Shown piece by piece: positions 9,640 through 21,050 of a stretch of 29,715 nt of DNA (position 1 is its first letter; each line of letters starts with the position of its first letter). A program made the position numbers and the translations under genes. The stretch comes from Pelargonium cotyledonis (Eukaryota; Streptophyta; Magnoliopsida; Geraniales; Geraniaceae). The DNA is taken from the NCBI GenBank assembly GCA_036897625.1, contig JAYMTA010000407.1, forward strand, positions 1-29,715, written 5' to 3'. The notes below the pieces were generated by a model, which saw only the letters and a program-made list of their open reading frames with translations, had not been told where the DNA came from and did no database searches.

Positions 9640-11214
9640 ATGTCTCAACCTCCACCAAATGAGCTTAGTTCCAAATTGTTTCACATAGCAATGTTCCCAT
9701 GGTTTGCCACAGGCCACATGACTCCATTTCTCCACCTCTCCAGCAATCTTGCCCAAAGAGGCCATAAGGTCTCTTTCTTGGTCCCCAAGAAAGCTCAACT
9801 CCAATTGGAGCCCTTGAACCTATTCCCCAACCTCATCACCTTCCACACCATTGTTGTTCCCCACGTCGACGGCCTTCCTCCGGGTGCCGAGACTGCCTCC
9901 GACGTCCACCTCGATGGGACCGAACTCCTCGTCATTGCCATGGATCGAACTCGTGATCAAGTTGAGTCAATCCTCTCTTCTATTCGTCCTGATTTCGTTT
10001 TCTTTGATTTCGCTCATTGGATTCCAAAAGTAGTCAGGAGTATTGACATTAGCATTAAGACAATATGCTACATTGTTGTTAGTGCAACATCTATCGCCAT
10101 TGGACTCGTCCCAGCTCGTCATATTCCTAAAGACAGGTACTAACATATCTATTTTATTATCTATGTCATCTGTAACTTATAAACTCGTTAAAAAAATATA
10201 ATTTCATTATAATGTGTCTACACAATAAATTTTTTTTTTAACATGAGCTCAAACTTTTATATAATAGCTAGTAAGATTAAATTAATGAATTTTTATGTCT
10301 CTAGGCCACTCACCGAAGAGGATGTAAGCTTGCCGCCGGCCGGTTACCCGTCTTCAAAGGTGGTTCTTCGAGGCCGCGAGATCCGGTCATTCTTGTTCTT
10401 GTCCTTCTCATTCGGCGAAGAAGGCCTCACATTTTACGGCCGGAACACAGCTGCCATGGCAGGAGCCGATGTCGTGGCCATAAGGACATGCCAAGAATTG
10501 GAAGGAAACATGTGTGCCTACATTTCAAGCCAATACAAGAAACCGGTTTTCCTAACCGGACCGGTCCTCATAGAGCCAAAAGGAGAGTTAGAGAACCGCT
10601 GGGCCAATTGGTTGGACCAGTTCGAACCGGGTTCGGTTTTGTTCGTCGCATTTGGAAGCCAATTCGTCTTAGAGAAGAACCAATTCCAAGAACTCTTACT
10701 TGGGCTCGAAGAAACAAACTACCCTTTCTTGGTAGCCCTGAAGCCCCCGTTAGGCAGCGCGACAATCGAGGATGCGCTGCCTGACGGGTTCAAGGAAAGG
10801 GTTGGAGGGAGAGGGGTGGTTTGTGGGGAGTGGGTCCCACAACCATTGATATTAGGGCACAAATCAGTGGGATGCTTTGTGAGCCATGCAGGGTTTGGGT
10901 CAATGTGGGAAGGGTTGATGAGTGACAAACAAATTGTGTTGGTCCCACAATTGATTGACCAAATATTGAACACAAGATTGATGTGTGAGGAGCTCAAGGT
11001 GGGTGTGGAGGTTGAGAGAGATGAAGAAAATGGATGGTTCCCAAGAGAGGAAGTGAGAGAGGCAGTGAAGAGTGTGATGGAGAAGGAGAGTGAGGTTGGT
11101 GTTAGGGTTAGAGAGAACCATGAGAAGTGGAGAGAGACATTCACAAGTAAAGGGTTTATGAGTGGTTACATAGACAAGTTTGTCCAAGATCTTCATGACC
11201 TAAAACAAAAGTGA
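9640..11214 (+). CDS. UDP-glycosyltransferase, UGT79 (flavonoid/anthocyanin) type
   Basis: Two exons, 9640-10136 and 10305-11214, join in phase at R166 and give 468 residues, normal for plant GT1 enzymes. H26 in FPWFATGH is the expected catalytic base and D123 in PDFVFFD its likely partner. The PSPG box that binds the UDP-sugar spans residues 342-385, is 44 residues long and ends in DQ. The FPWFATGHMTPFLHLSN and GFGSMWE signatures place it in the UGT79 group, whose known members add a second sugar (xylose, rhamnose or glucose) to flavonoid or anthocyanin glycosides in the cytosol. Exact donor and acceptor cannot be read here. The PSPG box has HAG where many relatives have HCG, and its last residue is Q rather than the H seen in many galactosyltransferases. 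A 168-bp intron splits the gene although many UGT79 genes lack introns. Confidence 0.92.
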
Positions 11215-11400
11215 AACATGGGATCTATGTGGTTTCATGTTTGGCTCTGCAAGGAATAAGATATTTTGTATAAAAGTATCATTGTCAACCATAATTTTTG
11301 TATATATTATTATCCTGAACTATATCCTGTGTTTTTTTTCATACTTGAGTCGTACAAAATAAACCCAATTAAGTTTTGAGTCAGACTAGTCAGGAAAGAA
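11215..11400 (+). terminator. 3'UTR and poly(A) signal of the UGT gene
   Basis: After the TGA at 11212-11214 the sequence becomes AT-rich, with a canonical AATAAA at 11358-11363, about 145 bp past the stop. Confidence 0.55.
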
Positions 11401-11854
11401 TTGTGGATCCTCCGATCAGCCAAACCAAACCAAACATTTCCATGTCTAATCCGCAACTTGAACCAACTTACGCATTTGACAAATCGGGTTAGGGTTTGGT
11501 CTTTTCAACTTGACCAGAACTCTGATTTGTCACCTCTAGTAATAAATCCATCGATGGTATTCGAGAGCCATTGCTCATCTCTATTGTTTCTTATACCAAA
11601 AACGAAAGGTTAAGGATTCGTCATATGAGTAAGGAATTGAAATGTTAAAAGAGTTTCTCAATATCAAGGAAAAGCAAGTTATGTATTTTCAAGTATTAAC
11701 ATTGTAGAGGAACAATTCAACAAATTAATTTATCATCCAACATTGTATCATGAATCTCAAAATAAGATACAAAATCACAAAGCTAACTGAAAACATCTGA
11801 AAAGTAACTTCACATGAACAGAGGAAATAGAATTCGCACCAGTCAATTGCATGA
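11401..11854. other. Convergent spacer between UGT and Rab genes
   Basis: The UGT (+) and Rab (-) genes point toward each other here, so the spacer holds both 3' ends. No separate gene is seen; the 70-codon frame at 11401-11613 has no recognisable feature. Rab 3'UTR probably occupies the right-hand part. Confidence 0.5.
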
Positions 11855-14067
11855 TTACGCAGAGCAGCAACTGACACTTTTCACAGCCGAAACATCATCC
11901 TTTGATCCTACATTAATGGTTTGTCCTTTAGGTATAGATGACGGGTCATCACCTAGATCAAGCGCCTTCCGGCTGACAACATGATATATTTGAGTGAGCA
12001 CTTCGGTGAATGCACTCTCAACGTTCAAAGACTCGAGGGCAGATGTTTCCATAAAGAAGGTGTTTTCTCTCTCGGCATAGCTTGTTGCATCTTCAGTAGA
12101 AACAGCACGAAGATGACGCAGATCCGCTTTGTTGCCCACAAGCATTATCACGATATTGGATTCTGTGTGATCCCTTAGCTCCTTCAACCATCTCTGAACA
12201 TTCTCAAATGTTATGTGCCGAGTTACATCATAGACCACTAGTGCACCAACAGCTCCTCGGTAGTATGCGCTTGTAATTGCACGGTACCTTTAGGAACAAT
12301 TATAAATAGGTTATCGTCTTCCGAGTTCAATCACAATCAAGGAGACAATAATAAGATAATCATACTTCTATAATAAACACTAAGCAGAAGCTTGAAACAA
12401 TTTTTCAATCCAATTAATGTCTAGAAGGTGAATATATAAGAAAGGTACTGACATGTAATGATATGTCTACTAGTTTTCTATTCCAACAACATTTTAGAAA
12501 TTAAAAATCCAAACATAAAACGCATTGAGCACACCATATCTAGGACTCAAATTGACAAATTCAGTAACTTTCCGAACTTCCCCAGAAAGTGAACCCCAAA
12601 ATAAAGTCCACAAAACACAATTGCATCAAAAAAGTTACGATACAAATATCGAAATGGATTCAAAGCATTTCTCAACTTCTCTTTATTTAAGACATTGCCC
12701 CAACAAAATCAAAATTCCATAACTGATCAAACAAACAAGGAAACCCATATGCAACAAAACATAACCTATGCAATATCTACATTCTATAATGGGTTTAAAC
12801 AGAATAACATAAACCCCAGAATTGAACACAATAAAATATCGCAACTTTCTAGCGTTTTCTCATCATCCAAACAAAAACAGTAGTGAACTTATCAAACTCA
12901 AGTGCACCAAAACATCAAAATCCCATAACTTATCACACAAGCCAAAGAAAACCCATTTGCAACAAAACATAGCCCATACAATATTTAAATTCTTGTGGGT
13001 ATAAACTAAATAACATAATCTAAGAAGATAGAACACAAAAATCTTGCAACTTTCTAGCGTTTCCCCAGCAACCAAACAAAACCCAAAGTGACATTAGCAA
13101 ACCCAAGTGCAAAGCATCAAAATTCCATAACTCGTCTCACAAGCCAAAGAAAACCCAATTGCAACAAAACATAACCTATGTAATATCTAAATCCTTTAGC
13201 TGGTTTAAACCTAAAAATGTAAATCTCATAAGTGAACACACAAAAATCTCGCAACTTTCTAGTTTTTTCCCACCAACCAAACAAAAAACATATAGAAATT
13301 AGCAAACCCATCACCCAAGTGCATCAAAACACCAAAATTCCATAACTTATCATACAAGCCAAAGAAAACCCATTTGCAATCAAACACAAAAACCTATGCA
13401 GCATCTAAATTCTATAGAGGGTTTAACCAAATAACATAAATCCCAGAACTGAACACACTGCAATCCTGCAACTTTCTAGTGTTTTCTCAGCAACCAAACA
13501 GAACCCATAGTGAAATTAGCAAAACTCAAGTGCATCAAAACTTCAAAATTCCATAACTATTAACACAAGCCAAGTGCAAAACATAACCTATGCAATATCT
13601 AAATTATATAGTGGATGTAAACCGAATAACGTAAATCCCAGAATTGAACACACTAAAACCCTGCCACTTTCTAGCGTTTTCCCAGCAACCAAACAAAACT
13701 CACAGTGAAATAACCAAAATCCAACTGCCTCAAAACACAAAATCTAAAAAGGGTTTAGCCCAAACTTCAAATTCTCTCCATCTCCACAACCAAATACAGA
13801 GCTTCTTTTTTTTTTTTTTTGAAACTGAATGGGATCAGTAACGAACCTTTCCTGGCCGGCGGTGTCCCAAATCTGAGCCTTGACGATCTTATCATCGACG
13901 TGGATGCTTCGGGTGGCGAATTCGACGCCGATGGTGGATTTTGACTCGAGGCTGAACTCGTTGCGTGAGAATCTGGACAAGAGGTTGGATTTTCCCACAC
14001 CCGAGTCACCGATCAAGACCACTTTGAAGAGGTAATCGTAATCGTCGTCTGCTCTGTAAGCAGCCAT
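11855..14067 (-). CDS. RABA1F: Rab GTPase, RABA1 (Rab11-like), closest to RABA1f
   Basis: Two exons on the minus strand, 14067-13847 and 12287-11855, join within the R74 codon and give 217 residues. All G boxes are present: GDSGVGKS at 20-27, the switch I T45 in STIGVEF, WDTAGQE at 67-73, NKAD at 126-129 and ETSAL at 154-158. The C-terminus CCSA supplies Cys214 and Cys215 for geranylgeranylation. Plant RABA1 proteins cycle on trans-Golgi network and recycling endosome membranes and direct traffic to the plasma membrane and cell plate. Nothing suggests inactivation: Q72 of the catalytic motif is intact. The single CDS intron (12288-13846, 1,559 bp) interrupts the DTAGQER motif, a usual site for this family, and is largely a tandem array. 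The RABA1f assignment is from recalled similarity; another RABA1 paralogue is possible. Confidence 0.93.
12600..13745. repeat. ~205-bp tandem array filling the Rab intron
   Basis: 'ccataact' recurs at 12717, 12923, 13125, 13340 and 13551 (spacings 206, 202, 215 and 211). A second anchor, 'ctttctag' followed by T-rich sequence, recurs once in each of the five units in the same register. Each unit also has 'gcaacaaaacataacctatgc'-like and 'aatcccagaattgaacacac'-like segments. About five and a half units are present with point changes and small indels. Open frames on both strands across the array are shadows. Confidence 0.92.
13803..13820. repeat. Poly-T run near the Rab exon 1 donor
   Basis: A homopolymer T run on the plus strand (A on the transcribed sense) lies about 25 bp inside the Rab intron from the exon 1 donor. 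It is probably a slippage tract and no function is implied. Confidence 0.8.
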
Positions 14068-14266
14068 CGAAATCGGGTAAAAATGGTATCTGGGTCAGAG
14101 GGAAAATGGTGGATTTTGAAAATTTTCTGATCAAAATGTGGACTTGTGAAGAGAGAGATGGTTCAGAACTTGAAATTGGAGAAGAGAAGACCAAAGCGTT
14201 GAGCAATGTCAGCTGTTAAAATGGAACTGGTCATGACTTGGCGTTTTTTTATTTATTTATCAAATT

Positions 14267-14305
14267 TGGGCTACAAAGCTAAACTAGGGTTGGGCTGAAA
14301 GCCCA
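14267..14305 (-). promoter_or_regulatory. Site II and telo-box cluster upstream of the Rab gene
   Basis: About 200-240 bp upstream of the Rab ATG are TGGGCT at 14267-14272 and 14291-14296, AGCCCA at 14300-14305, and a telo-box core (AACCCTA on the gene strand) at 14285-14291. In plants, TGGGCY site II elements with a nearby telo-box mark promoters active in dividing cells and are bound by TCP factors. This fits a constitutively expressed trafficking gene. The role here is inferred from motif clustering. Confidence 0.5.
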
Positions 14306-14312
14306 ATAGTTA

Positions 14313-14696
14313 ACTACGTGTCGTGTTGAAAATTGATCTTGTGTTGCATCAGTTTGCGCAAACACGAGTTGTTTAATAGTTGTAATCAAATATTAGAAGC
14401 GGGCACAGTGCATTTATGAACATTTGACACAATATGTTCTGAGATCAATGTATTTAGAGATTAAAGACGTTAATTTTACTAATTGTTTCATATTTGAGTC
14501 TAAGTTCCAAAATATTTTGATAAATTGTATTGTGCTCGTCTTGACTTCCCAAGAATACGCACACAATTAGTTAATTAACAGTTATTGGGACATGATTAAC
14601 ATGCTCAATAAGCACACTGAGGAATTATATTTTCAAATTAACACCTCCGGAAGAAAAGAAAGAAATGTTTTTTTAGCGCAAAATTATTATTACAAA
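14313..14696. other. Rab upstream spacer, no gene seen
   Basis: AT-rich DNA between the Rab promoter and a LINE relic. No coding frame or distinct motif is seen. Confidence 0.5.
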
Positions 14697-14968
14697 TTAA
14701 ACGTAATCATTAGTAACAATCAAATGAACCTCCGGATTGGGACAGAACCCCACCCAACCTAAAAGGTCTGACACAAAATTAGACGACCTAACTAAAGCAT
14801 GAGCCACCTAGTTCGCAGACCGCCTATAAATAACAAATTCTATACTACCAAGCTGATATAATAGAGTTACAATATCATAAATCACTAAACTGAAGGCACT
14901 GTTATCCTTCCCTTTAGCCTGTAAAGCATCAATTACCTAACTCGAATCCTACTCAACGGTAAGAATGG
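14697..14968 (-). pseudogene. LINE reverse-transcriptase gene relic, RNase H C-terminus
   Basis: The minus-strand frame reads VESDSSQ-like, then VIDALQAKGKDNSAF, then VIYRRSAN-stop-VAHALVRSS, then VGFCPNPEVH before a terminal stop. This is the C-terminal part of the RNase H domain typical of plant L1-type retrotransposons ('RRSANxVAHxLA' and 'W..PP' signatures). Several in-frame stops interrupt it, at the positions expected to be Q in live copies. Only the last ~90 residues remain, as expected of a 5'-truncated insertion, and it cannot encode an active enzyme. Confidence 0.8.
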
Positions 14969-14969
14969 T

Positions 14970-15380
14970 CTATTTATTTTTATATCTAGTTGTTGTGAAC
15001 ATGTCTTAGATTGTGTCATGTCATTCAAACATGATATCTTAAAAAGCGTGAAGTTTTGGGTTCAACCTGTATTTCAAGTTTTAACTAACAAGTAGATTTA
15101 AGTTACGTCATCAATAATTTCAAGTTTCAAGTTGAAAAGGTCTAACCCAAATCAGACATGCATCTAGTTTCAAGCTGCAAGTCAAATCAAATGTTTAGAT
15201 GTACAAACTTTTAAGTTTTACGCACGCAGGTGAGTAGGGATTTGTCAGACCCAAAACTAATCGGTGCATTAACAAAATATCCGTATAAGTTCGGATCCAA
15301 ATTGCAGACTCAAACGATGATAAAACAGCAGTGAGAGAAAAGGGACAGGAACACACTTTCTTTTTTTCCAAGAATAAATC
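14970..15380. other. Spacer, includes the TAF1A-like 3' end
   Basis: No gene seen. The part next to 15381 should contain the 3'UTR of the minus-strand TAF1A-like gene; no clear AATAAA on that strand was found. Confidence 0.45.
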
Positions 15381-18300
15381 TCATAGTTTAGTTCTTTGTT
15401 GAATGTTAGAATAAATATTAATGGGGTTTTGAATATGTGGTTTCAAGAAATCTAACAAGTCCCAACTATCAGTATTTTCATTCTCTAAACAATTCTTTGT
15501 CTTGACAACATAATGCAACTCTTTACCATACATATGGGCTGCACATGCTGCTTTGTAAGTCAGGAGCTGCAAATCACCTGCACAACCATGAGGGTGAACA
15601 CACATTTTAGCTCAACTTGCTTGCACAATGCAATCGATGACAATGCTATGAACCACAACGTTTTTATAGGGACTTGGTGCTGGCGATTTGGGTTTCAGGT
15701 TGGGAATACCTAATCCTACCTGATCCGCATAGGTGTGGGCCAGGTTGATTTTTGGGTATGCCAAAGAAAACATGCAGGACGGCAAAAATGTGAGTTGGGT
15801 TTTGGGTATCTATGGGTCAGGGTCCAAATTGCTAGCTCTAGACTTGGTTCTTATTCATGTTTATGAAGAGAAGGCATTTCTTAGGACGTGAACTTTGGCC
15901 AAATGTATAAATAAAGACATAAACTAAGAGAATTTACACGACTGGGACTGTCTGCTCAAATATGTTGCATGACAAGTATAACTAACTGTATGCAATCCCA
16001 TAAGTTGGGCACGCGAGTCTCGTGTGACTAAATACTTAACTATACTTAATATTCAGCAAATATTTGACACGTCAACAAAAAATAAACGTATTAACGGATT
16101 TGAAGGGCTTGCCTAAATTGTTACAGTATCCACTTCTCCTTTTTGTAAGGCTTAAGTATTGAACATTCCATTTATCCCTCGCATGCTGTTGTTGTACCAA
16201 ACTCAAGAGGTTCTTACTAACTTGTCTCAGGGATATTGGAAATTCATGCATAACAAACCAAAAAAAGGAAGTAGACACTTATTTTGGGGAAGAGGATGTA
16301 GTTTAGTTCAACATTGAACACAACAAAATGCTTTTCAATGTAACAGATCAGAGCTTCAAATTATATTAGAAGCAGCATGTCAAGCACAGCAACAGAGAAA
16401 ACTATATAGGTATGGGACATGTGAAAATACCTGCAGCAATATCTGATGAAAGCATTGTCTTGCTGAAGTGACGCGTCAACCACCATCTGCAGCGTAGCCT
16501 CCAATTCTTTCCCGATTTTCCTTCAATAAATACTCTGGGGGTCCTACTGAAATGATAAGAAAAGTAACGGTTTTTCCCTTCTTCGCTTCCATTCTGACAT
16601 ACCGACATTTGATCATCTTCATTATGGTGAAGTCCAATGAAGCACAAAGCAAACTCTTTCCATATATCATGTTCTGCATAGGTAGCATCTAAGTGCAGAG
16701 CTATCATTCCCACCAACGATTCAAGATTGTAATATCCTGCAAGATATCATCAAAAGTAAGTAGCGAAAGAATACCCAATTAAATTGACCACTCTACATAT
16801 ATATTGATAAGCATTCACATATGTTATATTTGTCTGTACATGCAACATGAAAGAGGGTGAGCAATGGTGCAACTGTAAGGTTACTGGATCACGAATTTGC
16901 ATCCAGAAGCCCAATCTTTAAAAAAATAGGAATAGGACAATAAAAAAGACCCTCCCCAGACAGACCGCATGATGGTGGGAGCGGGAGCATTGTGAGACAC
17001 GGACTACCCTTAACATGCATCGTAATGGCTTGTAGAAGGAGAACGTACCAAGACATGGCTCCTTTATTATAAGGTGAACTAATAGCTATGTCACTAAAAA
17101 TACAGAGTTAAAATAACACAGAATAAGGTCTCAAGAATCTAATGTACCATTTTTATGCATCATTATAAGCTTTGATAACGAGTGACCACATGTTGGATCC
17201 TTCTTTAAGATATCCTCAAAACTGGTAGAAAGCACGACATGGTTGCTATGGTCTACATGCAACTCCAAAAGACTAGCCCTTAATCTGCACAAGTATTCAT
17301 ATCATGTTTGAGTGTCAAATTAACCAACTAATTTACAAAGTATAATCATTTCTTATTTTGTATTTTTTTTTCCTTCTCACTTTGTTACCATTTCTCATAA
17401 ATAACAATAAAAACATTAATAAGGAAATCGGTACCTATTAGGAAGTGCTATGCCAGAGCTAGAATGGAACTTCTCGAGCAAGCTCATGGCCTCTTTCACT
17501 TGGTCTCCGATCAGCAGCAACTGGCATTAAAAAGCTAAATTAGAAAGGAGCTTGAGTAGAAAGTTAACTACGCTTGAAAAACAAATAATCATACTAGTGG
17601 AATCAGGATATAATTAGCATTTATAAATAGATATTTGCAGTTAATCCATTTATACAAATTTGGAAATGAGAAGAAAAGTAACCCAGGCCTTGATATGGTT
17701 TCAAATCTCAACTATATCTATTTGTTTGAAGCCTAACTAAGACATGCTCTTACCAATTTTGGTTGTACATAAACTTATATTAAAACAAAATAAATCTTTA
17801 CACTACATGAATAATTGGTTTCGTCAAACACTTGAGTCCAAATGCCACAACCACAGGGCTAAACCAGACTAAAACTGATACTTCCAAGGTCAACTGAGCT
17901 GGCTATCAATTCTCTTCCTATTCAACATTGTATCTTAAAACATACTAATCAATGAAGCCGAGCTTTCTAGTTTTGATGGCAATGACCTCTAACCCAGTAA
18001 AATTGTATGAATATGAATTAACTTGTGTGCATAGCAAGGAACTACTTCTTGAACTCACTGGGTTCCAAAACATGGTGAAAACTTTTATGAACTGTTTTAT
18101 TATGCTTCAATCGCTTGCTCCATTGATAGAACTAAGAAGTGAAACTGATAAGTATAGAATTCGCCATTCTGAAGGTCAAAGTTATAGAGCAATACCCCAC
18201 AATATATTCAGACAAAGATATATGAAACAAGTTTTCATTTTACCTGTACTAAAGGAAGCAAGGCTGCTAACACAGGAGGCGTGGAGTTAAGAGCAAGTTG

Positions 18301-21026
18301 TAAGTACTTCACTGCTTCCCTATAACGGTCATTAAGCATTTCCTTCTGCAAATGGATGAACTCCTCAAAATTCTCAGTTGGGTTCGGCAATTTTATAGGC
18401 AACATCCACGAATCCAAGCCCTCTGGTGCAAAAACAAATCTCGTCACATTATGGTTATGTTTATTATTCAATAACAAGCGTGAAAAGGGTCGATTAAAGC
18501 ACAAGAATAACATGGGAATTCAGAGGAAAAGAATAATAATTTGCAACCAAAGTAACACAACTTCTATGATTTCTTAGGGAATCGAGAACTCAACATGCAC
18601 AAACATGGTAAGCAAAGAACATTTCTTTAGAATTTAGATCATATTTCTACATTTATGACCAGACTCTCCAACCATGTGCTGCATGAATGAATAGTGAACT
18701 TGAAGCCTAGTGCCTTTAAATACATTAACTGCTTTATTATAATGAGAGAACGTAAAGGGAATTAAGAAGTTACCATGTGCAGCGAATACTGAACCATACT
18801 GTATATGATCACCACGATCCGACAATGACGCTTCACGTCCTGTACTTTCAGCAGAATTCATGTCGAAGCCTTGCGGCCGAAAGTTCTGTGGAGTATATTT
18901 GTTCTCTTGGGACACATTGGCCTGTATACGTGTTTCCGCGTGCAGGTAATTATCAGCATCTACATTAGTTTTTCTGTCATTTCGGACAGAAGTTTCCGAG
19001 TCACATTGCATGGAGGTGTCGGCTTTTCCAGAACAAACTGCATTATAATCTTCAATTGACCCAACAAGGCTGTTTAATCTACTCCTCGACGTGTCAGATC
19101 CTGTAGGGGAGTCAGACTCATCATGTTCACTTTGCTGCAATTGTTTTGGAATATTTGAATACCACAACTCATAGAATGTCATGCCCAAAATCATATTTGA
19201 CATTGCATCATTCCCAAATTCATTATCCTGCATGAACCTGATATTTGAAAGGGGGAAAAAAACAGGAAAAAGAAAGAAATATTAATCATGACTGTTTTCA
19301 TAGAATCTAAATAAACTCCCCTATTAGGAAGGACTTACAGGGAAGAAATATAAGCACTGCAAAAAGAAATACAGAGGCAAAGACGAGGAAACACTACATA
19401 CCAACCAAGATATTAATTATTCCCATGTATTAAATGAAGATATTAATTAACCAAAGCATACATCATCCCACCTAGCTTCATATTGCATACAGCAAAATAT
19501 CATGACAGGCAATTAAATATAGTGTAAAGGCAAACAGAATTGAGTTTGATTCATAAAATATTGGCCATGGAGTAATGTCCTCTGCAAGTTGGGGGTTCAA
19601 CAAAGGAAAATTTTAGCAGCATAAAAACGATCATCCACAATGGTCAGTCCAATCTACTAACAAAGGGAACAGCAAGAGCTAATAATTATGTACTAATTGG
19701 TTATATCTCCAATGCAGAAAGGAAAAACTTACTTGAATTTCTAAAATGCAGGGGTTTTAAAATAGTTAATATTCTAGCTATGGCATAAAAGGCAGCACAA
19801 TTTGAAGCAAACTTAATGTTTTGATAAAAATCCAAGAACCAAAAATCATCTCATTTGAGCATGAATACATATTACCAAACTTCCATGTAAACTTTATCTA
19901 TTCATGATGTACTAAGATAGAATCCCAAAGCCATTTCAACAACACATTTTTCTCTTGCATAATAATAACACCATAAACACAATATGAAGGTATTGCAAAT
20001 GTAAATATTCTGTACGTATCGACCTTGCTTTAACTAACATGTAAGCAAGATAGTATAAAGAAATTATTAACAATAATCATACCATAGAGCAGCTTGATAT
20101 GCTTCATCAATATTCCCTCGTATAAGACAGAAGAGTACGTACTCCACATGAACCACAAACCTATCCTGGTTAACAAGCAATAGTCAATGAATGAATACAA
20201 AGTAATATGAAGCATTGCCTAACCAATTCTCTTAGTATAATTATCTTCCCCTTTTATTATAATATTATATTTGAGAGAATAGACTAATATCATATACTAA
20301 TTGAAACCTAGTACTACAAAATATCATTTTTATTTCGATTTCATATATTGCAATGCAAATCATGCAGGAACCTGAAAGCAACTTAATATGTGAAGACGCA
20401 ATGATATCATGCATGTGAAAAGAAATTCAAAAAGAAACAACAGAGAAAGATTGCTTTAAGGTTATACCTCCACTGGCAAATGCTTCATTGATCCTATTTT
20501 TCGCATCCAGATGTCATAAAAGTTCTTGATCCTTGTCGGATTCATACGATCACCTTCTATATGCTTGACAATTGCCATCGAGAGCTAAAAATAAGCAATG
20601 CATTTTGTTATGAATCCTGTTATTCAATGTATCAATACTATGAACCAAGATTGTAATTATTCTAATGACAAGATACACACATAAGTACAAGGGAAGTGAC
20701 ATCTGAATTCATACCGAAAACTTCAACCGGTTGGTTGCAGGAGACCTGTCCTTGTAGGTCCCTTTCATGAACATGCTCAGCGTGCCACTAGCCTCCTCCC
20801 AATTATGTTGCCTCACAAGTCTACATAGCAATCGGCGCAACATATTTCGATTCTCCGACCGCACATACTTAGATCCAAGTCCTAAAAGATACGATGGCTT
20901 GGTCAAAGCTAAGATGATTCTCTTAAGGATTTTCTTCCGTATTAAAGCGCACGCATCCTCAAGCACCAAGCAACGCTTCCTCTTGCAATTCTTGGTTTTT
21001 CCATAACTTAGGTGACCTTCCGTCAT
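15381..21026 (-). CDS. TAF1A: TAF1A-like RNA polymerase I TBP-associated factor
   Basis: Nine minus-strand exons with unbroken phase: 21026-20715, 20584-20468, 20165-20083, 19237-18774, 18422-18244, 17520-17435, 17284-17148, 16736-16431 and 15577-15381, giving 626 residues. The product matches my recollection of plant 'TATA-box-binding protein-associated factor RNA polymerase I subunit A' proteins. Family-like blocks include RLVRQHNWEEASG, YDIWMRKIGSMK, GMTFYELWYSN, ALNSTPPVLAALLPLVQ, GMIALHLDATYAEH, WRLRCRWWLTRHFSK and GDLQLLTYKAAC. The animal orthologue is a subunit of the SL1/TIF-IB complex that recruits RNA polymerase I to the rDNA promoter; the role in plants is inferred. A basic KRKR near residue 15 may be a nuclear signal. 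Exon 4 encodes a long Ser/Asp/Asn-rich, probably disordered insert, which is usual for this fast-evolving family. No frame break was seen. Confidence 0.87.
15578..16430 (-). other. Long intron 8 of the TAF1A-like gene
   Basis: This 853-bp intron shows a run of 'gggt' and 'gggtat' rich sequence near 15690-15850 that looks like part of a decayed dispersed repeat. No coding sequence from another gene is seen. Confidence 0.5.
16855..17050 (+). mobile_element. SINE fragment inside TAF1A-like intron 7, antisense to the gene
   Basis: The plus strand carries a decayed B box ('ggatcacgaatttgcatcc'), then 'gaccctccccagac', 'ccgcatgatggtgggagc' and 'cacggactaccctt'. These are landmark blocks of a widespread tRNA-derived plant SINE group whose consensus I recall as having 'cccttccccggaccccgc' and 'cgggctgccctt'. 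It has many differences and no clear target-site duplication, so it is old. It lies wholly within an intron and leaves the exons untouched. Confidence 0.65.
19238..20082 (-). other. Intron 3 of the TAF1A-like gene
   Basis: An 845-bp AT-rich intron with no exon-like frame and no repeat I recognise. Together with intron 5 (17521-18243) it accounts for much of the gene length. A 112-codon open frame at 17952-18290 lies mostly in intron 5, on the opposite strand, and is not a gene. Confidence 0.55.
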
Positions 21027-21050
21027 CTTTTAACCTGATACCCTCTCGTT

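Noticed and set aside
10719-11196. Minus-strand open frames of 141 and 98 codons opposite UGT exon 2
   Set aside because: They are shadows of a GC-richer coding exon. The plus strand encodes a complete PSPG box.
12600-13745. Possible CRISPR-like array
   Set aside because: Units of ~205 bp are repeated over their whole length with no short repeat and unique spacer pattern, and the region is a plant intron.
13744-13846. Rab exon 1 reading through into [14 protein letters not shown]
   Set aside because: This is unspliced intron. The donor at 13846 and acceptor at 12288 restore the [14 protein letters not shown] sequence.
17952-18290. 112-codon plus-strand open frame
   Set aside because: It lies in intron 5 and part of exon 5 of the TAF1A-like gene on the opposite strand, with no recognisable domain.
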